A stretch of 10,040 nt of DNA, from contig MHDQ01000003.1 of the NCBI GenBank assembly GCA_001803565.1, positions 1-10,040 on the forward strand, given 5' to 3'. Positions within the stretch are counted from its first letter, which is position 1. Each line of letters opens with the position of its first letter. A model generated the notes under the pieces. It saw nothing but the letters and a program-made list of their open reading frames with translations. It was not told the DNA's origin and did not search any database. Shown here piece after piece: positions 1-6,107 of the stretch. The stretch comes from Nitrospinae bacterium RIFCSPLOWO2_12_FULL_45_22 (GTDB lineage Bacteria > 2-12-FULL-45-22). The translations under genes were made by a program, and so were the position numbers.

Positions 1-1126
1 CAATCACCCGTTGGATCTGATTTGTTCCATCAATGATCTGGGTAGATTTGGCATCGCGCATCATCCGCTCTACGGGATAATCCTTCATATAGCCATAAGC
101 GCCTAATATCTGCACGGCGTCAGTAGTGACCCTCAGGGCTATATCCGAGGCAAAGCATTTAGCTATACAGACCATGGTCTCTTGTTCTTTCTTAGTGCCC
201 TGATTCTGGTCAATCATAACCGCAATCCGCCAGATCAGGGATCTAGCTGCTTCTATGCCGATTTTCATATCTGCCAGCATAAACCTGACCGCCTGAAAAT
301 CGGCAATAGGTCTGCTAAACTGCCTCCGTTCCTGGGCATAGGTCATGGCATACTCATAAGCCCCTTCAGCAAGCCCCAGGGATACCGAGGCAACTCCCCA
401 GACCCGCATCTGATTACCGACCTCGGTAAGGATCCGCCACCCATCCCCCTCTTTTCCCAGACGGTTCTCTTTAGGTACTATGGCGTCCTGGAAGATAAGT
501 TCTGCGGTAATAGAACCCCGCAGACCCATCTTGTTCTCCTTTTTCCCTATAGTAAACCCAGACGTCCCTTTCTCGACGATAAAGCCACTGATCCCTTTAG
601 AGCGCTCCCCAGGGCCGGTACGGACAAAGACCAGATAATAATGAGCAACATCGGCAGTAGTGATAAATAGCTTGGTCCCATTCATGATGTAGTTGGGTCC
701 TTGAAGAACGGCTTTAGTCTGTAAACTACCAGCATCAGAGCCATAACCGGGCTCAGTTAGGGCAAAGGCCCCCAGCCTATTACCCCGACTGAAGCCAGTG
801 AAAAATCGCTTCTTTTGCTCATCATTACCGGCAGCTTTTATTACCCGGATGACCGATTGAGTAGAGAAAACCATCAGGGCAGAGGCGGGGGATACTTTAG
901 AGATTTCTTCAATAATCAGCGATAAAGTCAGGCTGTCGCAATTAATACCCCCATATTCTTCCGGCAAGGACAGCTTGAAGAGACCATTCTCTACGAAGGC
1001 TTCAAAACACTCCTCAGGGAAATCCTCTGTCTCATCAATCCTGGCTGCTATAGGGCCAACCTTATCCTGCACTAATTGCCTCACCATCTGACGGATCATC
1101 TCTTGTTCTTCTGTCAACTGATACAC
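1..1126 (-). CDS. Acyl-CoA dehydrogenase, 3'-truncated by the window edge
   Basis: FAD-dependent alpha,beta-dehydrogenation of an acyl-CoA, passing electrons to electron-transfer flavoprotein in the cytoplasm. About 375 residues are visible on the minus strand and the C-terminus is off the left edge. Family signatures in order (numbered from an ATG at 1141): LPEEYGG near 59-65, ALTEPGYGSD near 127-136, the ERRQFSRPI helix at 271-279, FQAVRFMLADM, and a C-terminal block with GAYGYMKDYPVERMMRDAK followed by IIDGTNQIQR. The catalytic Glu of the usual YEGT(N/S)QIQR motif is Asp (codon GAT) here; the alternative Glu position used by isovaleryl-CoA dehydrogenase appears to be Met. I chose GTG at 1126 because AAGGAGGG lies just upstream (1138-1131); an in-frame ATG at 1141 has a poorer ribosome site. 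Substrate is not deducible: fatty, branched or cyclic acyl-CoA are all possible. Family assignment is very secure. Confidence 0.95.
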   Translation of the reverse strand, partial: MYQLTEEQEMIRQMVRQLVQDKVGPIAARIDETEDFPEECFEAFVENGLFKLSLPEEYGGINCDSLTLSLIIEEISKVSPASALMVFSTQSVIRVIKAAGNDEQKKRFFTGFSRGNRLGAFALTEPGYGSDAGSLQTKAVLQGPNYIMNGTKLFITTADVAHYYLVFVRTGPGERSKGISGFIVEKGTSGFTIGKKENKMGLRGSITAELIFQDAIVPKENRLGKEGDGWRILTEVGNQMRVWGVASVSLGLAEGAYEYAMTYAQERRQFSRPIADFQAVRFMLADMKIGIEAARSLIWRIAVMIDQNQGTKKEQETMVCIAKCFASDIALRVTTDAVQILGAYGYMKDYPVERMMRDAKSTQIIDGTNQIQRVI

Positions 1127-1141
1127 CTGTCCCTCCTTCAT

Positions 1142-1459
1142 CACCTTGTGTTAGTCAATAGGTTCATACCGCCGAAAATAAATGCAGGTAATCTATTCAT
1201 ACTATTTAAGGTCTGACCCGCTCAACAAGGCACGAATAAATCCATGCCCATAATAAACTAAACAAGATTTATTTTAGAAAGACTTAGGGGGCCAGATTTG
1301 TCTAATATACAGCCTTTGATTAAGAATAGTCAATCGCAGTTCATTCAGGAGCACTTTAATAAGACAGATATTATATCCTAGCCTGTAACAGTTCAGGTTC
1401 TTTGTCATTTCGAGCGCTTGGTTACTTTACTCTTAGGGGCTTCTTTTCTTTTAAATTTT
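1142..1459. other. Gene-free stretch between divergent genes
   Basis: No convincing coding frame or stable RNA was seen on either strand. The stretch separates the divergent acyl-CoA dehydrogenase and pgpH units. It holds the candidate minus-strand promoter near 1200 and, at about 1403-1416, a short GTCATTTCGAGCG-like string that resembles the end of interspersed repeats seen in many genomes. That string is too short to call a repeat here. Confidence 0.5.
1199..1228 (-). promoter_or_regulatory. Candidate sigma-70 promoter for the acyl-CoA dehydrogenase
   Basis: On the minus strand TTGTTG (1228-1223) and TAGTAT (1204-1199) are separated by 18 bases. They lie about 70 bases upstream of the acyl-CoA dehydrogenase start. 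Both hexamers are imperfect, so this is a weak prediction. Confidence 0.3.
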
Positions 1460-1468
1460 TGCTATAAT
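1460..1468 (+). promoter_or_regulatory. Extended -10 promoter upstream of pgpH
   Basis: TGCTATAAT is a perfect extended -10 (TGn followed by TATAAT). The matching -35 region (around 1440-1446) is poor, as is often tolerated with an extended -10. Transcription would start near 1475, giving a leader of about 145 bases before the pgpH start. Confidence 0.5.
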
Positions 1469-1479
1469 AATACGATATA

Positions 1480-1594
1480 AGCCACTGAAAGATGGGGGTA
1501 TCGAGCAAGGGTAACCACTACATGGATGATGAAAAACATGTTGTTATAATTATGGAGTGGCAAGACCTGCTTGACAAGGATTTTCTCAGTGGCT
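1480..1594. repeat. 9-bp inverted repeat bracketing the pgpH leader
   Basis: AGCCACTGA at 1480-1488 is the exact reverse complement of TCAGTGGCT at 1586-1594, about 97 bases apart. The first copy lies almost at the predicted transcript 5' end and the second just before the pgpH ribosome-binding site. Pairing would close the whole leader into one domain. I recognise no known riboswitch consensus between the arms. Confidence 0.4.
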
Positions 1595-1599
1595 ATTGA
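1492..1599 (+). CDS. Possible small leader ORF (25-35 aa)
   Basis: An open frame of 35 codons starts at ATG 1492 and ends at TGA 1597-1599, 21 bases before pgpH. The 1492 start has no good ribosome site. An internal ATG at 1522 has AAGGG at 1507-1511 and would give a 25-residue acidic peptide containing VVIIMEWQDLLDKDF, which could form a short amphipathic helix. It lies entirely inside the predicted transcript leader and covers one arm of the inverted repeat. I do not recognise the peptide. It could be a regulatory leader peptide, a true microprotein or chance. Confidence 0.3.
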   Translation: MGVSSKGNHYMDDEKHVVIIMEWQDLLDKDFLSGY

Positions 1600-1620
1600 T
1601 TTTCCTAAAGGACACCTAAA

Positions 1621-3885
1621 TTGGCAAGTAAAGATAAAGCCCGAAAGGGAAAGATAGACACTAAGATCAAAGATCGCCCTGCTATTATACATTCTTACAA
1701 ATTAAGGATTCGTTGGGCTTTAGGCATCTCTGCCGTTCTCATCTTATTGTTTCTAGCCTTTTTCGACCGCTTCTTATTTCCTATAGCATATCCCAAATTA
1801 GGTGAACCCGCCCCGCAAACTATCAGAGCCCCATATGATTTTTATTTTGATGAGAAAGCGGCCTTTGAGAAGGCAACGAAGGAAGAGATGGAGAACTTTA
1901 TCCCCATCTTTATCCAGGATCAAAGGTCACAGAGGGACTTAATAGAACGGGTAAAATCGTTAATTGAAGCGACAAAACAAATTCAGTCTGATAAATCCCT
2001 CAGCGAGCGAAGGAAATTGGAGAGGTTAAAACAAGTCTTCTCCTTGAAAAGGACTACTGAGGGCATAAGAAAATTGCTGAAATATGGCCAGCTCGAAGAG
2101 CTAGGAGAAATCTTGATCTCTGAAGTAATTACCCCTATTGTCTCGAAAGGTATTATTACCGATAAAGACCTCCTCAGCAAAGAGGAATTGCGTATCCGTA
2201 GCCCTGATAGTGATGATACTGGCTTTAAAAAGGTCCCTGCCAGAGAGATATATACCCTCTCTCAGGCTAAAGGCTTATTCCGGAATAGAATGGAGAAACT
2301 CCTCTTCAATCTTGATCCAGAAATAACCGATTTATTGACCTCGACGATCCAGCAATATATTTCCCCTAACCTACGCTATTCAGAAGAAAATGCTAAGGAG
2401 ATGAAAAAGCTCTCTGAAAAGACCTCGAACCGGCTGGTTTTTTATCGCCGGGGGGATATCCTTTTGCGATCTGGCAGCCCGGTTAGCCGGGTAGATATTT
2501 TTAGACTTGAGGCCTGTAATAAACAGAAAGTGCTCCCCTATTGGGTTAGTGCCCTGGGAACTTTCCTGCCTCTACTTATCCTAACTTTTTTGTTTATTAT
2601 CTATCTCTCCCATTTTCATACCTATACCTTTTCCTATACCCAAAACTATGTCTTTATATTCCTAACCCTCTTAATCCTTATAGTAATAGCAAAGATCATT
2701 ACCCTATTCACCAGTTTTTCTGGTTATATTCTACCAGTCTCTATGGTGGGCATATTGATTACCTCAATAATGAATAGACGGATAGCCCTAATAACTACCC
2801 TGCTCGCTGCCCTGTATATAACTTATCTTACTAATTTTCAGCTTGCCCTTTTTGTCTTCTATGTTATCAGTGGGACATTAGGTATCTGGGTAGGAATGAG
2901 GGCCCATAAGCGGGGAAATTTATTTCTATATTCCTTATTGCTAGGGGTCGGCAACGTAGTGGTTTTCCTGTGCTGCCAGGCGATGGGAGATACTTTTGAT
3001 TATAAAGCCAATAAGATTATTCTCTTCCAGGGGTCTGCCGAGGCCTTTTTTAATGGGGTGCTGGCATGGTTCATGATATTATTAATAACACCTTTCTTTG
3101 AGAAGGTCTTTGGCATGGCCTCTACCTATAGATTGTTAGAGCTTTCTGATCTCAATGGTCCCCTCTTAAAAAAGTTACAAGAAAAAGCCCCGGGGACTTA
3201 TTATCACAGCATTGAAGTAGGAAACCTGGCAGCGGCCGCAGCCGATGCCATTGGAGCTAACTCATTATTAGTAAGGGTTGCCGGCTATTATCACGATATA
3301 GGCAAGATGATTCGGCCCAATTATTTTGTAGAAAATCTAGGTGGAGGAGAAAATCCCCATAATTCTTTATCGTTGGCCATGAGTTCCCATATCCTCCGCT
3401 CCCATGTGAAGGAAGGGATTGAGATTGCCAAAGAATATACCCTCCCGCAGAGGATTATTGACCTGATTTTCCAGCATCACGGCACATCAGTTATGGGTTT
3501 TTTCTATCACAAGGCCAGGGATAATGGACTTGAAGAGGTTTTATCCGAGGATTTCTTCCGCTACGATGGCCCTAAACCGGTCAGTGTAGAAGCTGGTTTA
3601 CTCCTTATTGCCGATGCAGTCGAGGCAGCATCCCGATCCTTAAAGAATCCCACTTATATAAAAACAGAGGAGATGGTAAAAGAAGTCGTTAAAGAGAAGT
3701 TTGCTGATGGCCAATTTGATGAATGTCAGATTACTGGTAAAGAAATTAATAAGGTAATCAATACCCTTACTAATAGCTTGATGAGCTATTCCCATTTAAG
3801 GATAGAATATCCCAAGGCAGCGGAAAAGGTCAAGGCTACTAACGCTAATGCCGGGGTACGCGAGGAAGTTAAGCAGGCATTATGA
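1621..3885 (+). CDS. pgpH: PgpH-type 7TM-HD membrane phosphodiesterase (probable c-di-AMP hydrolase)
   Basis: Probable inner-membrane phosphodiesterase that hydrolyses cyclic di-AMP to pApA in the cytoplasm, by analogy with Listeria PgpH. Architecture of the 754 residues: basic N-terminus, first membrane helix about 33-55, a large extracytoplasmic 7TMR-HDED region about 57-300, a multi-helix membrane block about 308-495, and a C-terminal HD domain about 510-735. Metal-binding candidates are H529 (YYHS), H558-D559 (YYHDIGK), H590, H619-H620 (FQHHG) and D665 (IADAVEAA), so the metal-ligand set looks intact. The length is normal for the family. The start is TTG, decided by AAAGGA at 1607-1612 with an 8-base spacer. 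In related bacteria the gene often sits between phoH and ybeY, but neither is visible here. The stop overlaps an ATGA whose frame ends after 7 codons. Fold assignment is secure; the nucleotide substrate is inferred from family. Confidence 0.93.
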   Translation: MASKDKARKGKIDTKIKDRPAIIHSYKLRIRWALGISAVLILLFLAFFDRFLFPIAYPKLGEPAPQTIRAPYDFYFDEKAAFEKATKEEMENFIPIFIQDQRSQRDLIERVKSLIEATKQIQSDKSLSERRKLERLKQVFSLKRTTEGIRKLLKYGQLEELGEILISEVITPIVSKGIITDKDLLSKEELRIRSPDSDDTGFKKVPAREIYTLSQAKGLFRNRMEKLLFNLDPEITDLLTSTIQQYISPNLRYSEENAKEMKKLSEKTSNRLVFYRRGDILLRSGSPVSRVDIFRLEACNKQKVLPYWVSALGTFLPLLILTFLFIIYLSHFHTYTFSYTQNYVFIFLTLLILIVIAKIITLFTSFSGYILPVSMVGILITSIMNRRIALITTLLAALYITYLTNFQLALFVFYVISGTLGIWVGMRAHKRGNLFLYSLLLGVGNVVVFLCCQAMGDTFDYKANKIILFQGSAEAFFNGVLAWFMILLITPFFEKVFGMASTYRLLELSDLNGPLLKKLQEKAPGTYYHSIEVGNLAAAAADAIGANSLLVRVAGYYHDIGKMIRPNYFVENLGGGENPHNSLSLAMSSHILRSHVKEGIEIAKEYTLPQRIIDLIFQHHGTSVMGFFYHKARDNGLEEVLSEDFFRYDGPKPVSVEAGLLLIADAVEAASRSLKNPTYIKTEEMVKEVVKEKFADGQFDECQITGKEINKVINTLTNSLMSYSHLRIEYPKAAEKVKATNANAGVREEVKQAL

Positions 3886-4192
3886 TGAAGCAGGAAAAGA
3901 GCTAGTTTGAGCGTATTAAATCAAGCTGGAACATATTTGGGACGATAGTGATCGTAATTTCTTAACCTTTATTGCACGTCAAAAAGGCAGGCTCGACACC
4001 CCCCTGATAGACCATTCACAATCCTTAATTTTTGGGTTTTTTCGGAATAATCCTTCGTATCTTTTCAGGTTATTATTAGGTAGTACCCTTTCCCCGATAA
4101 TTGCTATTAGCCACCTATTTTTCTTGACTGAAAAATACGAGTCTGTTATTTATTAATCAATTTAGCATCAGCGATCAAACAATATCATGAAT
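3886..4192. other. Gene-free stretch downstream of pgpH
   Basis: No gene with a start and ribosome site was found. A plus-strand frame from about 3920 to 4158 stays open for some 79 codons but has no ATG/GTG/TTG start near its beginning and matches nothing I recognise. The stretch is AT-rich with T-tracts (for example around 4028-4042), but no clean stem-plus-T-tract terminator could be drawn. Confidence 0.4.
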
Positions 4193-4318
4193 CCGAAAAA
4201 TGCGGATATGCTCTCAAATAGTTGTAGGGCAAGGCTTTAGCCTTGCATGAAATATTCGGCGAAGCAAGCCCAAAGGCTTGCCCCTACCTGAGTTTGAAAA
4301 AAGAATTGCATTTTTCGG
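4193..4318. repeat. MITE-like palindromic element with 11-bp terminal inverted repeats
   Basis: CCGAAAAATGC (4193-4203) and GCATTTTTCGG (4308-4318) are exact reverse complements 104 bases apart. Inside are two perfect hairpins, GCAAGGCT/AGCCTTGC at 4229-4246 and GCAAGCC/GGCTTGC at 4264-4281. Each is flanked by GTAGGG-type sequence in opposite orientation (TTGTAGGG near 4222, CCCCTACC near 4281). The whole can fold into one long cruciform. It carries no ORF, so it would be a non-autonomous element. It may also end transcription of both convergent neighbours. No clear target-site duplication was seen. Confidence 0.65.
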
Positions 4319-4341
4319 GTAAAGGCAAGGGAAAAAGTGTA

Positions 4342-4728
4342 TTATTTTTTGATATAAAGCTTGCTTAGCACCTGATCAACTTGATCTGCCGTAAGCGATC
4401 CATTGGCAAGCAAAATTTGTCCTAATAGTCTATGGCGATTTTGAGTCAAATTTTCTTCTAGTTGTCTATTTAACGCCTCCAGCAGTTTTTCTCTCGTGAT
4501 GAATCCCATTTTGACGGCCATCTCTCCGAAATGGGCATCTCTATAGGCCACTTTGGTAGCTGCCAATCCGCTTTTTTCCGAGACTAATGTCTTGATATAT
4601 TCTTTTAGCTTCCTTTGCTCTTTAGCAGGCAGTTTCTCCAACGCATATTTCCATGTGTCTAACATATCTTGAAGGGTTAACTTGTTTAAAAGGGAAAGTA
4701 TCTCTGAAATAGAACTTTTTTGACCCAT
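4342..4728 (-). CDS. Small protein with two MshEN-like (GspE N-terminal-like) repeats
   Basis: A cytoplasmic-looking 128-residue protein with no signal peptide or membrane helix. Residues 1-60 look mainly helical and charged. Residues 66-89 (FGEMAVKMGFIT..KLLEAL..Q) and 101-124 (LLGQILLANGSLT..QV..VL) each follow the 24-residue pattern LGxxLxxxGxxT/SxxxLxxxLxxQ of type II secretion ATPase and MshEN N-terminal domains, which bind c-di-GMP in some proteins. Here the spacer is about 11 residues, longer than classical MshEN, and the ligand-binding Arg at the first motif position is His or Leu. Nucleotide binding is therefore uncertain. No ATPase domain is attached. The ATG is preceded by AAGGGG seven bases away, and a good promoter lies just upstream. 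It reads as a monocistron. Fold similarity is an inference from pattern alone. Confidence 0.75.
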   Translation of the reverse strand: MGQKSSISEILSLLNKLTLQDMLDTWKYALEKLPAKEQRKLKEYIKTLVSEKSGLAATKVAYRDAHFGEMAVKMGFITREKLLEALNRQLEENLTQNRHRLLGQILLANGSLTADQVDQVLSKLYIKK

Positions 4729-4760
4729 GATTGATCCCCTTATTCTTAAATATAAATTAA

Positions 4761-4789
4761 AGTATAAATCAAGCCGATACTATCTGCAA
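4761..4789 (-). promoter_or_regulatory. Sigma-70-like promoter for the MshEN-like gene
   Basis: On the minus strand TTGCAG (4789-4784) and TATACT (4766-4761) are spaced by exactly 17 bases. Transcription would begin near 4754, leaving a leader of about 26 bases that includes the AAGGGG ribosome site. Confidence 0.45.
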
Positions 4790-4999
4790 AATATCTACTG
4801 AAGAAGCTTAAGCAAAAGGTATTATGAAAACAAAAGCACTGAATTCCATGGGCCCCATATCATATAAAAATATCCATTTTTAAGCAATCCCATAATACAA
4901 ATATGTGCGAAGTCTTATGACGACAACAACTCTTTATATTTTAAGTGAATATGTGGTAAACTAGTGCTGCTCCATGCAGCCACAAAGGATCATGATATA
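4790..4999. other. AT-rich gene-free intergenic region
   Basis: This region separates the divergent MshEN-like gene and the 7-haem cytochrome. It contains a 19-codon frame starting ATG at 4824 that looks like chance, and a small stem GCTGC/GCAGC at 4966-4980. No clear plus-strand promoter was found. Confidence 0.4.
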
Positions 5000-5047
5000 C
5001 CCCCCTTTATCCTTCTTGTGAAGGGGGAAATTGGGCGATATGAGGGA
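5000..5047. repeat. C/G-tract hairpin repeat fragment
   Basis: CCCCCTT (5001-5007) pairs with AAGGGGG (5021-5027) across a 13-base loop and is followed by AAATTGGGCGATATGAGGG. The pattern resembles short interspersed CCCCCTTT...AAAGGGGGA elements common in many environmental bacterial genomes. It sits directly upstream of the 7-haem cytochrome and could affect its expression. Confidence 0.35.
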
Positions 5048-5084
5048 TCACACGTTCCGAATCTTCCACGTTATATAAATTTAA

Positions 5085-5909
5085 GTGAGACGATATTCAA
5101 TACTTATTATTCTAATAATCCTTCTCTTTACATTCTGGATTGTTTACAGCCTTGTTACCAATCCCCACCGCTTCTCAGAAGGTGAATGCCCCAAGTGCCA
5201 TGTAAAAAAGCCTTCAAAGACAGATAAAAAGAATTCTGCATTAATGACCGCGCCCATAAGCATACTATGTGGAGAATGTCATGCAGCCATAGCAGAAACA
5301 TATTCGCATCCCATAAACATAGTCCCTGAGAAGGTAAGGATTCCAAAGGACTTGCCTCTCTCCTTCGAAGGTCTTCTTACTTGCAGTACTTGTCATAATA
5401 TCCATTCCTCCTCAGTAACACCCATGGGAACCCCTTCACTTTTTCTGAGACGCATTGCTTCTGGGAGGAGTTTTTGTATCATCTGCCATATAGAGCAGAG
5501 ATTAAGTCATAAAACTACCGTTACAGAAGCCCACATGCAATCCCGGTTTATTGAAATCGAATCGTCCAGGACGATTGACCCTATGTCAGCAGATTGCGTA
5601 TCCTGTCATGATGGTTCCTATGCCACATCGGTCAGTATACAAGCTGGGCTCTGGCTGCATAATAAAGATTTTATAAGATTTGATAAGGGGAGTCATCCTA
5701 TCGGAATTGACCACGAGATGGCTCGAACCCGCGAAAAGAGAAAAACTGACCTTAAACCCCTCAGCATGGTTGATCCCCGCATAAAATTCTTTGGAGGAAA
5801 GATAGGTTGTGGTACATGTCATGACCCTTATTCTCCTGACAGGGGACAGCTTGTAATGAGTAATGAGGGCAGTAGATTATGCCTGGAATGCCATCTGGTT
5901 GACCAATAA
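5085..5909 (+). CDS. Membrane-anchored seven-haem c-type cytochrome
   Basis: Probable periplasmic electron carrier attached to the inner membrane. The 274 residues begin with MRRYS and a hydrophobic stretch (about 5-24) without a convincing cleavage site, so it likely stays as an N-terminal anchor. Seven CXXCH haem sites are present: C35, C62, C100, C131, C171, C242 and C266 (first cysteine of each). HPI/HPIG histidines near 75 and 204 and other spare histidines could be distal ligands. The CVSCHDGSYA block followed by GSHPIGIDHE is typical of doubled-CXXCH family cytochromes. The GTG start is forced by an in-frame TAA immediately upstream, yet no Shine-Dalgarno is visible. The 15-haem gene follows about 0.2 kb downstream on the same strand. 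Cytochrome identity is certain; partner and redox role are inferred. Confidence 0.93.
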   Translation: MRRYSILIILIILLFTFWIVYSLVTNPHRFSEGECPKCHVKKPSKTDKKNSALMTAPISILCGECHAAIAETYSHPINIVPEKVRIPKDLPLSFEGLLTCSTCHNIHSSSVTPMGTPSLFLRRIASGRSFCIICHIEQRLSHKTTVTEAHMQSRFIEIESSRTIDPMSADCVSCHDGSYATSVSIQAGLWLHNKDFIRFDKGSHPIGIDHEMARTREKRKTDLKPLSMVDPRIKFFGGKIGCGTCHDPYSPDRGQLVMSNEGSRLCLECHLVDQ

Positions 5910-5936
5910 GGAATTTACCATCATACTGTAGGTGAA

Positions 5937-6015
5937 GTCATTGGCCATTAGTCATAGGTCATTGGTTAATGCAGGATTACAAGGCTTTGACCTAATGACG
6001 AATGACCAGTGACTA
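5937..6015. repeat. Inverted-repeat element of TCATTGG/CCAATGA-type motifs
   Basis: The left arm (5937-5966) contains repeated GTCAT(T/A)GG-like units: GTCATTGG, TTAGTCATAGG and GTCATTGGT. The right arm (5989-6015) contains the same motifs on the opposite strand (CCTAATGACG, AATGACCAGTGACTAA). The arms pair imperfectly around a loop of roughly 22 bases. This looks like a short interspersed palindromic element between the two plus-strand cytochrome genes. It could act as an attenuator or mRNA-stabilising stem that sets their relative expression. Confidence 0.55.
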
Positions 6016-6067
6016 AAAACGTTCACTACATATTAATCGTAGGACAGGAAGAAAAAATTTTATAGGT

Positions 6068-6073
6068 AGGAGG
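6068..6073 (+). promoter_or_regulatory. Strong ribosome-binding site pointing to a CTG start at 6081
   Basis: AGGAGG is the only good Shine-Dalgarno upstream of the 15-haem cytochrome. It lies 34 bases before the ATG at 6108 but exactly 7 bases before an in-frame CTG at 6081. Starting there adds nine residues (MQHFCDKKF), which supply the two lysines a signal peptide n-region normally needs. Confidence 0.5.
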
Positions 6074-6107
6074 AATACCACTGCAGCATTTCTGCGATAA
6101 AAAGTTC

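Noticed and set aside
182-670. 162-codon plus-strand open frame
   Set aside because: It lies fully antisense to the acyl-CoA dehydrogenase, whose family motifs are unmistakable; no domain is recognisable in the plus-strand translation.
1400-1420. GTCATTTCGAGCG-like string resembling a widespread interspersed repeat
   Set aside because: Only a short match with no second arm or second copy in the window.
1480-1612. Known riboswitch (c-di-GMP or c-di-AMP class) in the pgpH leader
   Set aside because: The conserved cores of those classes that I can recall are not present; only an unexplained inverted repeat is visible.
3920-4158. About 79 stop-free plus-strand codons after pgpH
   Set aside because: No ATG, GTG or TTG start near the beginning, no ribosome site and no recognisable protein family; a run of this length is plausible by chance in several frames.
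4193-4318. CRISPR array or complete insertion sequence
   Set aside because: There are no regularly spaced direct repeats and no transposase frame; the structure is a single palindrome.
4964-5185. 73-codon plus-strand frame overlapping the start of the 7-haem cytochrome
   Set aside because: It runs through a hairpin repeat and then into the cytochrome in a different frame; the translation has no family features.
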